Numbered from the stretch's first letter, positions 1 to 13,500 are shown. The stretch: DNA of 64,000 nucleotides from Actinomortierella ambigua (GCA_016098155.1 JAAAJB010000080.1:20398-84397); one strand, 5' to 3'. Made by a program: numbers and translations. Notes: a model not told the origin generated them from the sequence alone.

Positions 1-1430
1 GTTGTTGTTGTTGTTGTTGAAGAGCCTGTTGCTGCTGCTGCTGTTGCTGTTGCTGCTGCTGTTGCTGTTGCTGCTGCAAGAGAACCTGTTGTTGTTGTTG
101 TTGCAACGTCATCGAGGATGACCCGTCCGTAAGACTCTTGAGACCATTGGCGGCTCCGAATCCTCCTCCGCCACCGCTAATGAGACCCGCGCTTGACGCC
201 ACCGCCGTGTCCATAATCCGCATGGCCACTTGGTGTGGAGGCTCCACTCGGCCGTTCATCTTCATGCCAAGCACCTGCAAAGCCAGCGCAATCAGATCCC
301 GATCTCCTTGATCCTCTTCATACTCAAACAAGACTCCGACTTCGTCCTCGCTGCCCACGCCGCTCAGTACAAGGCTCGTCGAACTACTGCTATTGCTGTT
401 GTTGTTGCCGCTGTTGCTGTTGCCACCACTACCGCCAAACAGCTGGCTCATCGTCACCAACATATCATTCGACCCACCTCCGTTCGCGCGGCCGTCCATA
501 TCGCCTCCTCCTGGTCCAGTCGCGCTAATGCCACTTGCTGCTCCCTTCAGCCCCGCTAGCACGTTCGATTGCTGTGCTCGTACAATCACCGTGCCAGGAA
601 ACGCTCTCGGCGGCAGACGGCAGATCACCGTCTCTGGACCATAGTACTGCACATCCTGCGCTGGGATCCCATCAAACGTCGGCACCATTCCCGGGTAAAA
701 TCCATTGCCCAACAGCGTAATCTGTGCTCCACCTTGCGTAGGTCCTTTGGCTGGCACCACCTTTTGCACTCGTGGCTTTTGTCGCGCCAATATTGCCTGT
801 TGATGCTGCTGTTGCAGCTGTTGTTGGTGCTGTTCCTGCTGCTTCTTCTGGAGCAACAGAATTTGCGCTGCAGTCGCCGATGTAGACAGGCTGGGGTGAT
901 GCTGTCCAAGGTTGCCCAGCCCGCCTGCAAGCCCAGATACGGGTAGCATTGACGGCGGTGGTGGTGGCGATGGAGACTGTGCCAGGACAGAGCTGCTACG
1001 CGATGGCATCGCCGTCGAAAGAACAGGTGAGCTAGCCTCGGACAATGCTCCTGTGGGAGTTTTGCGTGGTCTTCCTCGTTTCTTGGGCGTTGGGTCGGCA
1101 AGTGTTGTTGTAGACTGCTGAGATGACATGCTTGATTGGTTCACTCCAGGACCGTCATCTGGCAATGAGGCGGGGATCTGAATGAATGCGCTGGAGGATG
1201 GATTGGTTGTGTTGGCCAGAGCAGCCTTTAGCTTCCAAAGAGGGTCTCGTGGATTATTGGTACTGTTGCCATCCTGTGCCAAGTGATCCCATAAAAGGCT
1301 CTGTTGCTGTTGCGGATTTGAATTTTGCTCTTGTTGCTGTTGACTCAACTGCATAGCTGGAGACTGAGCAAGGCCTTGTTGCAACAAATTGATAACCTGT
1401 TTTTGTTGCTGTTGCAGCTTCTGTGGTTGT

Positions 1431-1465
<35 letters not shown>

Positions 1466-1743
1466 CTGCTGCTGTTGTTGCTGTTGCTGTTGCTGTTGCT
1501 GTTGCAGGAGGTTTTGACGTGTAAAGTTTTGAAACTCTTGCATCTGCGATGCATCGAGGAAACTCGACGACCCCATTGCTCCTGCTTTCTTGGGCGAAAA
1601 TCCAAGTGGCACGGAAGCATTGTTTGTGTTGGAATGGCTGGATGCCGCTGCAAACATTGTAGGCGTAAATGCGAGACTAGCGGCTGAAGTGCTGCCCAAA
1701 CCGGTAAAAGCAGAGGACGAGTCCATCGAAAACAGAGGGTTGC

Positions 1744-1774
<31 letters not shown>

Positions 1775-4171
1775 GCCAATCAGCGAGCCTGATAACGATG
1801 CTGCCAAAAACGAAGACTCTGGCGGAGACGACATACTCTCATCCAATGTGGTAAAGGTTTCCATCATTGATGCCGATTCTGCATTGAACCGGTCCTGATC
1901 CACCCCATGATCGCCGCCGCCCGAGGACGACGTCGGCAGAAAGATAGAGTCGATTCCCTTCGAGTCCAGCAGTCGACCATTGGCAAGTGCCTGTGAGAAT
2001 GACGGCGTAAAGGTGACCTGAGAGTCCTCGCTGGCAAAGGGCGAACCTGGCATAAAGGGAGATGGCATTGATGCCATGTCCAGCGACTGCGAAAGAGGTG
2101 CAAAGCTGAGGCTCACTGGCGTAAAAGGCGATGCTGACGGCTGCACTAGGTCATGACTCGTTTTCCGCCGGAAGGGCCCTCGCAGCGCATCGAGTGTTTG
2201 GCCGCTGGTCTGGATCCCCGTCATGGCAGTCGCCGGTTCGTCCTCTACCCGCCGCTTGCCACCAATCTTGTTTGACAGCGGCGCAAGTGTATCACCTGTC
2301 ATCAACTCCAGTGCCTCTGTGTGCGACAAGCTTTCGGACTTGACGTGCCGCCGGCCCGACTCCAAATCAATCTCCGCCTCGTCATTGTCATTGTTGTCAT
2401 CGTCGTCGTCGTCGTCCTGCTCCATGTCGATTGCTTCGTCCTGCACTTCGCTGGGCCGCCGCTGGACACGGCCATTCTCTGCAGTGGCTGTGACCTTGGA
2501 TACTCTCGTTGAAGATAATGCTGCTCCTTTGGTCGGTTTGGTCTGGCCAGGTGTCGTCCGCTTGCCAGACTTGTGATCGTCCATCATCATGACTGCATTG
2601 GTGAGGACAGACGCAACAATGGCGCCTGTCGAGTCCTTAATCGTGAAGATGATCCTGCAGGGGGGGAGGGGAGGCAAACAAACGTAAATAAGCATAAATA
2701 TTGATTAACATGCTGTTTGTCTCTGAGGAAGCGATAACTCGTATCGGAATCAAGTAAAAGCACATGTCTCTGGGCATTTAGTGCAACCAAATCATGTCCA
2801 CCTCAACCATGAAAAAAAATATGCCAAGGAAAGATCAACGTGTCGTTTTTGAGCCCCTATTGCCAACCTCTTGGATCACTCTGTTGAACACACCACACAC
2901 ATGTGGTGATTTTGGCCTTGTAGGCAGATCACCCACTTTCTCCTGTGGAAATCCTTTCCATCTCTCTCTCTCTCTCCCTCTCTCTCTTTACTTTCAGTCT
3001 GTCCGTCTCTCCTCTTCTCCTTATGGAACGTAGGAAGGAAGGAGTGAGGGTACCCAGATCCTTTTCAAGAACCACGAAAGGGAGAGAGGGAAAAAAAAAG
3101 GAGAAATAGAAGCAAACACGCTGAAGAGGAGGAAATATCAAAAACAACAAAAAAAAAGAGAGTACTCACCGAAAGCCGACCTTCTCGTTGTGATGCCGGC
3201 AGTAGCATGTGATTCGTGTCGGCAGCAGACATTGGCCCTCAGCAAAGTCCACATATTCGGTACTGCTAAAGACCATGATTCTGCTCCGCTCCCATGCCAA
3301 GTATTCAGCCGGGTCTGTTGGTGTTGGTGGCGGTTCATTTGGGTTGGCAGATTGATGCTTGGTTGAAAGCGAGCCAAAGACGGGTATCGCGGCCAATGGC
3401 CCTGTCAACTTTTGACTCTCCTTACGTCGATGAGCTCGTTTCCGTTCGCGTCCTATGCAGTTGTCGCAGGTATACAGCACTTTTGACATGTCGTGATCAC
3501 ACACCAGCCGAGCCTCCAACGTCAAGATCTCCGAGTCCTGTATTTGTCGATTCCGACCTACACAACACGTCCAGCAAGAAGAAAAAAAAAGAAGAAGAAA
3601 TGGTGGCGATTAATGCGTTGACCCATATTATCTATGTTGATACCCAAAAAAAAGGGTAGAAGTCTCGACATGATAAATAAACGAGATGGGATAGTGATGT
3701 GTCCCGCATATCAGTGAAAGATCAAGGTAATAAAAAAAAAAAAAAAAAAAAGAGTTCTCGGACCATTCGGCTGATAATATACCGGGATGGAAGTTGATGA
3801 TCAGTCCACCATTTTCTCTAGGAAACTCTCTCTTTTCTCTCTTCAGTCTTGTGTTTAACCCCTTCACTCCCACTGCTTTGTGTAGCGAACACAAATAATA
3901 AAACGAGTGGGGTTGAAAGAAATGAATTACCATTATACTTTTCCATGCGGTGCTTCTCCTTGGCAATCAGCGAGTGTGGTAGACGGAGCTGCTTCCAGTA
4001 GCCAACATGCTGGCCCTGAGCATCCTTGAGATGAAAGTTGATCTTGAGCTGCGTCTCGACTCGACACTTGCCATTCTCGGCAGGGATACCTGCGATCTCG
4101 ATATGCAGGCTGTCATAGTGGTGGGCCCGATGACGAGGAGGTACGAGCATTAGCACGAAAAAAAGGTGCAC
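1..4171 (-). CDS. Mga2/Spt23-like transcription factor with IPT/TIG domain (partial, runs off left edge)
   Basis: Three exons are visible: about 4171–3931, 3557–3170 and 2654 to beyond base 1, with phase-consistent GT–AG introns. The first two encode the conserved N-terminal region (IEIAGIPAENGKCRVETQLK, CDNCIGRERKRAHRR, CYCRHHNEKVGFR), which continues across the splice as IIFTIKDS. The third exon carries an acidic Asp run, poly-Asn and poly-Gln tracts, an AT-hook-like KKRGRPRK (about 1052–1082), and an IPT/TIG domain (KVVPAKGPTQGGAQITLLG, about 640–765). A later stretch (EDQGDRDLIALALQVLGMK) is typical of this family. In yeast, Mga2 and Spt23 are ER-anchored and proteolytically released activators of the OLE1 fatty acid desaturase. 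The ankyrin repeats and membrane anchor expected at the C-terminus lie outside the window. The start is uncertain: ATGs at 4171 and 4150 are in frame, but a branch-point-like ctaat and an AG near 4126 could instead mark a splice acceptor from an upstream exon. Confidence 0.85.
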
Positions 4172-4431
4172 GACAAAAGAGAAGAGTAGGTGGAGAAGTT
4201 TGAATTGAGGTGGTCAGAGAAGAAGAGGCGGTCTGTTAGAGTTGGATGTGCGCCTTTTTTGGTGAATGCAGAATAAGGAGAGAGAGAGAGAAGTGGAGTG
4301 AAAAGGAGAGCGCACAGCACTGTGGTGCGGAGCAAAGTGGGGAAGTGAGATTGAGCGGGATATGGTGAAAGGAGTGTGGGGGGGGAGAAGGGGTCCAGGC
4401 ATCAAAGATTGCTCGGCGTTCTTGAAGGGGA

Positions 4432-4486
4432 GAGACAGAGAGAGGGAGAGAGGGAGAGAGAGAGAGAGAGAGAGAGAGCAAGAGGG
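4432..4486. repeat. (GA)n purine tract
   Basis: A run of GA and GGGA units on the + strand, ending in a pure GA dinucleotide stretch. It lies in the presumed 5' leader or promoter of the minus-strand Mga2-like gene, so it reads as CT-rich on that gene's coding strand. Confidence 0.9.
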
Positions 4487-4749
4487 AGAGTGTGTGCGTG
4501 CGTATATGCATGTGTGTGTGTGGGTGTGTATGTGTGTAAATGCCAGGTATGGATTGGTGAGAAAAGTGAGAGGAGCGAAGGAGCAAGAGGGAGTGTGCTG
4601 AACAGGTGCAGCAATGGGCAGAATGTGAAATGAGGTCGAGTCAGGCGAGCATTCCGTCTGTGTGGAAGGACTAGACAACAACAACAACAAGTGTGCGTGT
4701 GGGGAGGGACACTGTCAAAGGATAGTATTTGCTCTGTTGTTGGTCAGTC

Positions 4750-4750
4750 A

Positions 4751-4786
<36 letters not shown>

Positions 4787-4842
4787 GGTTTGTCTGGTTT
4801 GTCTGTCTGTCTGTCCGTCCGTCTGTCTGTCTGTCTGTCTGT
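4750..4842. repeat. (GTCT)n tetranucleotide microsatellite
   Basis: More than twenty near-perfect GTCT units with a few interruptions (GGTTT, GTCC), followed by a short poly-C run. Simple-repeat expansion in intergenic DNA. Confidence 0.95.
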
Positions 4843-6167
4843 TTCCCCCCCCCTCCCCTTGCCTTGCCTTGGAAAGACAAAGTCAGTCTTTCCGTCCTCC
4901 GTCGTCGCAGGAGGTGGCGGGCGAACCAAGGACGCGAACAACAAACACAACAATTGTCGAGAGAATTGGGCAGTTGAGGGGAGGAAGAGAGTGTATGTAT
5001 ATGATAGAGAGGAGACAGAGAGAAAGAGAGAGAAGAAAAGGGGAACGACGAAAGGATGGGATGGATGTGGGCAAAAACAGGGCAAGGCAGGGCTAACCCC
5101 CCTCCCCCATTGACAACAGAATAAGACAAAAACCAGACAAAGACAAGACAACAAAGATCACCATCTGTGCTTCCCAGGCGATGATGTATCAGACTGCAGA
5201 CGCCATCACTTATCCAGGAGGGATGGGATGATGGGATGATGGGTCGACATCATTACTCGCTGATCGTTCCTGACTGTCAACACCCCCATATTGACCCTAT
5301 ATTGATGAGATTGCATATCCAATGGATCGACACATCTGTGCAAATATCATTACTTGTGAATCTCCTCCAGATGACTCTCATCCTCTCCTCCTTCCTCCCC
5401 CCCCCTCTCTCCTTTTCATCCTCCCCGGAATTGGGAACAGAGGTTATCCTATCCGCCTGTCTCGCCTGGCGGGAGTCGGACAAAAAAGATCTGCGCTTGC
5501 GTAGTGGCCATGTGTTTGATAGTGGTCCTCGTTGTTGGGATAGACTGATATTTACCCTTCCCGAACGGTCATTGTCGGTCAAGAAACTCTGTTGGTCTTT
5601 CGGAACTGGTCGATGCAATGTTGATGAGAGGAAGAAAGAGAGGAACAATGTGCTATTGGGAGTGGAAGGGTGGAGGGGTGATGGAAATGGGGAAGGGCGA
5701 GGGATAATGCAGATGAAGCAATGCGAGGGAGTGTGTGTGGTATACGAAGAAGGCCGTAGAAGGAAAAAAGTGGCGAAGTAGCTGCTCGGTCTGGGCGAAT
5801 GTGTGTGGGGAGAGAGAGAGAGAGAGAGAGTGAAAGAAGACGAAGAGAAGAGAGCAGACAATGAGCCAATGCAGAGCAGTTGGTTTGAACGCCCAATAAA
5901 GGAGGGAATGAGACGGAGAGAAAGGAGGATGAATGGAATGGAGTTGTGCTGTGATTGTGGAAATGGAAGGGTGTTTGACAAAAAAAAAAAAAAGTGTATG
6001 TGTGTGAAAGAGAAGAGAGAAGAATAAAAAAGGCGTCGAAACCCAAAACACCGAAGAAATAGTCATACAGTGTAGTAGTTGGTCTTTTGCCCTCTCTTTC
6101 TGCAACGGGCGAGAATCGCCACGAACGCCCTTGATAGCCAAATAGATCCTCTCTTCTCGTATGTCAT

Positions 6168-6219
6168 CCCACCACCACCACCACCACCACCACTATCACT
6201 ATCACTATCACTATCACTA
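6168..6219. repeat. Compound (CCA)n(CTATCA)n microsatellite
   Basis: About eight CCA triplets run directly into four CTATCA hexamers. The motif lies in non-coding DNA. Confidence 0.9.
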
Positions 6220-7256
6220 CGCTTGACTGATACTCTACTTGCAAAGATTGGATGATGACATTGACAAACGAAAGGGACGGGCCTAATGATGGGCAGAGAG
6301 TTGGTGTGACAATGGCGACAAAGGGAGGCGACGAGCGACAATAGCAATTGACGGGAAGAGGACTTGTGCAGCAGCAACAACAGACAGCAGGACAGATAAT
6401 CGGGCACCCCTCCCCCTCACCGGGAATGACGGGGAGGAAAGCACAATCGCGCGCAAGGAAACGAAGACAGGCTCACTCTCATAACAACACACGCACATAA
6501 CACAACACAACACAACACATAGACACACACACACGCCCTCTCTCTTCTTGCCTCTCTCTCTCTCTCTTTCTCTCTCTCAAAACGAAACACAGGAAAAGGG
6601 CCGCGATGCTCCCATAGCAACACAGCTCCTTCTTTGCAGACATCACAGTGATGCAGATCAGCTGGACAGGACCTATTTGCTTCTTCTTCTTCCCTTTCCC
6701 CCCTCCAGGCCCTCTACCCTATCCTGCCCCCCCTCCCTCTTCCTCCTGTGTTTATGTATGATGATATGTAGGCAACCAGCTTCTTTTCTTTCTTTCCTTC
6801 CTTGGCTCTCTCGGCCTTGTCGAATCAAAACCACCCAGGTGGAGGAATAGCTCTTTTTTTGGTGCCTGAGAGAGAAAATTTGAAAGGGATGAGGGGCTGA
6901 GAGAGAAAAGGCCCCGCCCACCGAGACAATGTTGAGCCAGTCGAGTGCGTGTGTGGAGGCGGTGTGTGGAGTGCAAAGTTTACCTGAAAACGAAAGTACC
7001 GACACCGCATACCCCTTCCTCCTCCTCCTCCTCCTCTTCCACCTTCCTCCTCTCCTCATTCCACGTTCGAGTCTTCTTCCTCATGCAGTAGTAGTAGTAG
7101 TGGTAGTAGTAGTCAGCTGTGATACCAAACATGGACTGTGGGAAATTGCCATTCTTCTCTTCTCCCTCGCCACTGACGAGGTACACACACACTCACTCTG
7201 CATGCTGTTGCCCTTACACACAACTGAGCTTGCTTCCCTAAACACATACTCTCCCA

Positions 7257-7257
<1 letters not shown>

Positions 7258-7293
<36 letters not shown>
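7258..7293. repeat. (CT)n dinucleotide tract
   Basis: An uninterrupted CT run in intergenic DNA, shortly before the assembly gap. Confidence 0.95.
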
Positions 7294-7295
<2 letters not shown>

Positions 7296-7515
7296 GGGTG
7301 GCTGTAGACTAGGCAGATAACCCTCACTCTTCACCAACAGTATGTAGGCCTCGACTCGGCCTTTTTTTTTCCCTCTCCGCTTTTACCGCAGCCTTTGATC
7401 TTCCCACAGTCAATTGAACGGACAAGCTCACGATCATTCGTTGCAATCTGATTCTCCACCTCCCCCTCCCTCCCCCCTTCCTTCCCCTCCCCCCCCCCCC
7501 CATTCCCCCACCCCC

Positions 7516-7926
7516 NNNNNNNNNNNNNNNNNNNNNNNNNNNNNNNNNNNNNNNNNNNNNNNNNNNNNNNNNNNNNNNNNNNNNNNNNNNNNNNNNNNNN
7601 NNNNNNNNNNNNNNNNNNNNNNNNNNNNNNNNNNNNNNNNNNNNNNNNNNNNNNNNNNNNNNNNNNNNNNNNNNNNNNNNNNNNNNNNNNNNNNNNNNNN
7701 NNNNNNNNNNNNNNNNNNNNNNNNNNNNNNNNNNNNNNNNNNNNNNNNNNNNNNNNNNNNNNNNNNNNNNNNNNNNNNNNNNNNNNNNNNNNNNNNNNNN
7801 NNNNNNNNNNNNNNNNNNNNNNNNNNNNNNNNNNNNNNNNNNNNNNNNNNNNNNNNNNNNNNNNNNNNNNNNNNNNNNNNNNNNNNNNNNNNNNNNNNNN
7901 NNNNNNNNNNNNNNNNNNNNNNNNNN
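7516..7926. other. Assembly gap (411 N)
   Basis: A block of undetermined bases. Poly-C lies on both sides (about 7484–7515 and 7927–7943), which suggests assembly or sequencing broke in a C-homopolymer or G-quadruplex-prone stretch. The true length and content are unknown. Confidence 0.99.
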
Positions 7927-10079
7927 CTCCCCCCCCCCCCCCCGCAATATCAAACGCAAATGCACTTTGTCCATACTTGTGCGCGCATTTTTGTGTTTTG
8001 TATGAACTTGTTTTTCTTTCTTTGTACACCTTGACAATCAATCCAAACACAGAGCGGAGGTGCAAAAAAAAATGAAGAGAGAGGACATATACTTTCATTC
8101 TAAATTACTGCATTTCTTTGTTGTTCGAATGGCGACCAAACTCCAGTCGATTCCGCACACTGATAGGGACCGAGTTTAAAAAAAAAAAAAAAAAATCAAC
8201 TACAAAAAAACAACAACAGAACAAGAAGAAAACAGCTCAATGCATAAAGGGCTTTGACCAACTGCTGGTCGAGGATGCCGTTGGCTTGGAGATGTTGTTT
8301 CAAATGAAGGGGAGGGGGGGTGCTCCTCGCGCTCCAAAGCAAAGGGGATAAGATCATCCACCTTATCACAACCATTATCTCCACTCCTTCCCTATCTCTG
8401 GCTCATCATGCGCGGTCAACGTGTCAACGAAATCGACAAATCTACTCTCACCTTGCTTTGCAATGCATGTGTTTTTTTGTTTTTTTTTAATGCGCCAATA
8501 GAACATCCCTCCGCTTATCCCCTTCACCGGATAGCCCTCGCCATTTCATCTTTGGCGAACAGATCTCTATTCTATGGAGATGAAGCGGGTGAAGAAGGGC
8601 ACACAAAAAAAAACGGGACAAGAAACCGTCGGCGCGCGTTTTTCGTGTCTGCAACCTTTTTTTTTTCCATCCCGACATGGAACGAAGAGAGTGAGAGGGA
8701 GGAGGGTCAAGTGGCTCATGCATGGGCGGGTACGCTTGGGCCATTTTCGGGTGTCCGTTCGCCACTTCCGTCACTTGGCTCTCGTTCGCTCTTTTTTTTT
8801 TCTCCCTATCTTTCTATATTTGGGGGGTGCACAAGTAAAAGAGCAATAACGGCAAAAGCACAAAAAAACAGAGTAGTATTACGACACTAGAAGGAGAGCA
8901 GCACACAATGCGTTTTTTTTTCGCGTAACCGGTGCTAAAGAGTGACTTCCTGCGACTTTCAATTCTCTATCTCTTTCCTGCTCCGACGCTCGGGGCTTTG
9001 AGAAAAGTAGGAGATGTCACACAGCATTGGGCGCTAAAACTTGTGTCTTTGGTGTACGCTTATTGCAGGGAAGCAAGTTTCCTGTGGGCGCAAATGAGAT
9101 GGCGTGTTGAAAAAAACCAGCTTGCTCAAGATTTCCAAACTCCTAGAGATTACGACGGAAAAATAAGATCTGAGGACCTTTTGTCTCGTATCTTCAGAGG
9201 CGCCCCCGGCCCACGCACGCAGGGTTTTGAAGCAAAATCAGTCCGCCGCATTGTCAATCTTTCTCGCTGTGGGAAAAAAAATAGAGTCTTCCACGGGAAG
9301 AAGGGTTGTACTCGCCCGAAAGTCACACAAAAAAAATAACTGCATTCGTCTATCGCATTCCATGAATAGAAGACGTCCATTGTCCTATGGTCGACACAGG
9401 TGTGCGTGCGTGCGTTGCTCCGAGGATCAGAGTTTCGAATGAAAGACAAAAAGGTAAAGCGAGAGATGGAAGAAACAAGCAGAACAAATTGATGCTCAAT
9501 TCTACTCTCTGCTCTGCCCGTCCTACTTTCCCCTGCATCGCTCCCATATGGCCTGGTGGGGTGACGTGTTCGAGCGAGAACAAAACTCGTGGGAGGAAAA
9601 GAGTCCATCGAGCGCCTATTCACTCCTCTCGCGCATCAGGATGTACTGGTATCCCCAAAAAGCAGTGAAGAAGAAAGCACCAGCGCGTCTTTTTTGTAAA
9701 AAAGGGGGGGAGAGAGAGAGGGGAGGGCAAGGAGAAGAGGAGAAGAGGAGGGGCAACAGAGACCACCGACCCACAAAGAATGCGTGACAATGTATCGCTC
9801 TGTCAGGGCCCAGCTGTCCCGCCTTGCCTCGCATGGCAATCGACCGATCGGCATGGCAGAGCCTGAGCCATAAATCGTCGCCCTTTTCTACAGGCCAACA
9901 ATACTCGCCACTATTTTTTTTTAATTCGCCCAAGGTAGTGTACAATCGATGGTCTATTGGCAAAAAACAGAGCTATTTCAACATTGACTGACTGACAAAC
10001 ATCCGAGAAACTATACGACTTTCTGACGTGCCATACTCCACAACCGCAATCCGTCTACGCACTGGACGCGACACCACCG

Positions 10080-10583
10080 CTTAACCACTCTTTGTGTCTA
10101 ATGTCTGACACCTACCTCTTCTCTCTTTCTTTCATTCTTACCTGACCATCTCCCTTGCATCCCCCCCCCTTTTCCTATCCTAGAGACAAAAGAAGGGGTG
10201 GGGTTGGGGGAAGGATTAGGAAGGGAGACAAACACATCCATCTTTCGGGGTCTTTTGCCTGTCGATCCTTGCCATCAAACGCCAGTCCACTCTCGACCCT
10301 GCTCTCTCCCCATTCCCAAACATCCCTAACCCTTGATGTTGTCTGTCGCCTCTATCCTTCTCATCCTCTTCTACCCTTTTTGTTTCCTTTCTCTCTCTTT
10401 TCTTTACACCACTCTCCCTTCTCTCCCAGTTTATATTCCTCCCCTCAAAAAAAAAAAGTCCATCACTCTATTTTCAGTGCATCTTCTCTACTCTTTTTCC
10501 CACCCATCTTTCAGCAAAACCAAAGTGCTCAAGGAAAACATAAGAAAAGAAAACGAAAGAAAAGAAAGAAAAGAATCAGCAGC
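10080..10583 (+). promoter_or_regulatory. CT-rich leader upstream of the O-mannosyltransferase gene
   Basis: About 480 bases strongly enriched in C and T on the coding strand, ending in a purine-rich AAAGAAAGAAAAG stretch just before the chosen ATG at 10584. The reading frame stays open through it from 10155. Its composition and Ser/Phe/Pro-rich translation argue for an untranslated leader rather than an N-terminal extension. Confidence 0.5.
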
Positions 10584-13500
10584 ATGTCGTTCGGCGGGTA
10601 CAATCCCAACGCGCCACCCGAGCTACCCATTGCTCGATCCAGGACAAGCAGTATCTCGTCCGTGCACTCACAACCACCGCAGCAGCAACAGCAGCAATCA
10701 CAGCCACAAACACCACAACAACCACAGCAGCAACAACAACAGCAGTACCCATCTTCACCTTACGGCACCCCCTATGGCTCCCAACCCGGCACGCCCGGCG
10801 GCCACCCCCCAGCCATAGGCGACGGAGGGTACTTTAGTCCTGGGATCAGCAGCGGTGGATATGGTGGGGCTGGATCTGGCGTCTCCACCCCAGTCTCTGC
10901 ACCTTCCTCCTACTGCCCCACACCGCCGATCCCAAACCAACAGCATCAACATGCCGGCTACATGCCTGTCGGTCAAGTCGTCAGCAGTACTGGCGGCGAT
11001 CAGAGCGGCTACAGTTCCGGCTACGAGTCTCCTGCACCTACTGCAACTACTCTAGCACCGACGACGACAACAGCAACAACGACGACGACGGCGGCGGCAG
11101 CCCATGCCGTCGTCCCTTCCCCTTCTTCCAACACGACCACTACGACAGCGTTCTCGTACGGATCACGTTCGCACCATCGTCGCCTGCACTCGCGCAATAG
11201 CTCTCAGGGCTCACTCACGATCGACACCTCGTTCGCCACAGGCGGAAACATCAACGGCAATGGTCATAGTGGCAATGGCGGCGGCAATAGCGGCAGCAAC
11301 TACTCTCCCGGCCCAGCCTCCTTGACCAGCAGCGCCTCATCCTCTCGTCGAAACTCGGTGTCGAGTGACTATGGGGGTGGGGTCTTTCTTCGCAAAGGAG
11401 GAGGAGGAAGTGGCATCGGTTTCCGGCCCGACGAGAGCGAGATCATGATCGGCAACTTGATGGACGGGCCGAATGGCAACGAGGGTGTTCAAAAGTCGTC
11501 TGGGAACAACAGCAAGCGCTCCACCTCGACCAGCTCGTCATCGAAAAAGGTGAAGCGCCGCTCTAGAAGTGGCCCTCAACAACATCTTTTACATCCACAG
11601 CATCTTCAAAACCCTCTTCTTCATCTTCATCATCATCAGCAGCAGCAGCACCATCATCATCAACATCATCATCATCATAATCCTCTTCATCCTTCTACGA
11701 TGGCACATGGTCCCAACGCCAGCACCACCACCTCAGGTATGGGCCGCATCCGTGGCACGCTGGGTCGGCTCGGTGTCCCGAACGATTGGGACATGCTCCT
11801 GCCGACCTCGGATGGCTATAACGACGGCGAGGATGACGATGACGACTACGATAGCAACGACGACGACGGCGAGGACGAGGATGAGAGTGGCATGAATGCC
11901 GATGAGCGGTGGAAGAAGCGCCAGCTTCGGAAAAGGGGTTGGGAGTCGACCCGGGGTCAGGCCATCATCGTGTGTGTCTTGGTCGTCGTTGCCATCTTTG
12001 TCCGAATCTGGAAACTCGCGGTTCCAGGGGCTGTCGTGTAAGTATCACTCCCCCCTACCCTCCCTCTCCAAAAGAAAAAAACGCGACATACATATCTCAA
12101 TCCAGAGAAGGTTGTAGTCTATGTGTTTGTTGTTGTTTTTTGTTTTTGTTTTTTGGAGTGAAGGAGGGGAGGGTCATGAGTAGGGTGGGGAATAATACCA
12201 GACGGAGGAGGGTATGAGTGTTTGTGGAGTGGAGGGGGGGGGTTACAAGTATGTCCTTCCACCAATCAAGTCCCAGGGGATTGGTCTTCGAGAGAGCAAG
12301 GGGAAAGGAGGATAGCTTGTGGAGACGAAGGGGGGGGAGGGGGAGATCGCCTTTTCAGGGTCAATCCATTGGTAACTAATTATCGTCTCTTCCTCTCTCT
12401 CCCAGATTTGATGAACAGCACTTTGGCGGCTTTACGGTCGATTACATGCGAGGCGAGTTCTTCCTTGACGTCCACCCACCTTTGGGCAAGATGCTTTTTG
12501 CACTAGTCGCCTATCTACTAGGCTTTGATGGCAATTTTAGCTTCATTCTTGGAAAGTATGTTATGTTCTAAATGACCATGCTTTTCTTCACGCCAGACTC
12601 TAGGCCTGTATGGTCTCTTTTTTTTTTTCTCTCTAGCAACGATTTACTTATCGCTCATCAAACCCTTCCTTGATTCCTCCCTGGGTCCCCCCCAAAAAAA
12701 AAAAATTGCGTTTATGGTTGCATCCAAAGGCTTTACCCGAAAAATGTTCCTTTCATCGGCCTTCGGCTATTCTGCGCCATGTGCGGTGTAGGCCTTGTGC
12801 CCATCTCATACTGGACCATCCGGAAAGCAGGCTTTTCGACACAGGCAGCAATCGTCTGCGCTCTCTTGGTGACCTTTGGTAAGCGATACACTTCACCAAA
12901 AAAAAAACACAAAAGATATGAATAACCAAACTCCCCGACAAACGACTGGGCCTGAAACCATGGGCTGGAAAAGCAAGAAAGCGTGTCTATTTTTTCTCTA
13001 GCGAAAAAAAAAGCCCAAAGCTCACTCCAAAGAGGGGGGGGGTCGGTTTGGTTCTTTCTAACTGCATAGAAAACGCGCTCATTACACAGAGCCGGTTCAT
13101 TTTGTTGGATGCACCGATGATGCTCTTCATGGGGTACACGATGCTCGCCTGGATCTGCTTCTACAACTATCGCAATCGGCCCTTCAGTCGTGGTTGGTGG
13201 CTCTGGCTGGTGCAGACCGGGATTGGTCTGTTCCTCTCCAGCAGCGTTAAATGGGTGGGTCTCTTCACCATCACAACCGTCGGATGCTGCGTCATAAAGT
13301 ATCTGCAGGAAGTTCGGACACAGCTTTATCTAAGCACTGTAAGTTTGGTTTTTGGGCATTTGGACTTGCCTTTACTGAATGTACTACTACTTTGCGAAAA
13401 CCCTAACCCTACCTTTTCCTCGTTGTTGTCTTTCTAATAGCGCAACTTTTTAAAACAATTTGTTGCACTCTTCCTTTGCCTATTGGTGCTTCCAGTCGCG

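Larger units (their letters stand above)
4172..10583. other. Repeat-rich intergenic region (6.4 kb) containing the assembly gap
   Basis: I see no credible coding exon here. The sequence is full of purine/pyrimidine-asymmetric tracts, microsatellites and homopolymers. It probably holds the 5' leader and possibly an upstream exon of the Mga2-like gene at its left end, and the promoter and CT-rich leader of the O-mannosyltransferase gene at its right end (about 10080–10560). Open frames across it are compositional and match no family I recognise. The gap at 7516–7926 could hide a short gene. Confidence 0.6.

Noticed and set aside
1325..1779. Poly-Leu (+) and poly-Asn/Ser/Thr (−) frames
   Set aside because: They are off-frame readings of the poly-Gln and poly-Asn tracts of the Mga2-like exon.
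10155..10583. N-terminal extension of the O-mannosyltransferase frame
   Set aside because: The CT-rich composition and lack of protein-like features fit a 5' leader; the ATG at 10584 starts recognisable disordered protein sequence.
13400..13413. CCCTAACCCT telomere-like repeat
   Set aside because: Only about two units, inside an intron of the O-mannosyltransferase gene; no array and not at a sequence end.
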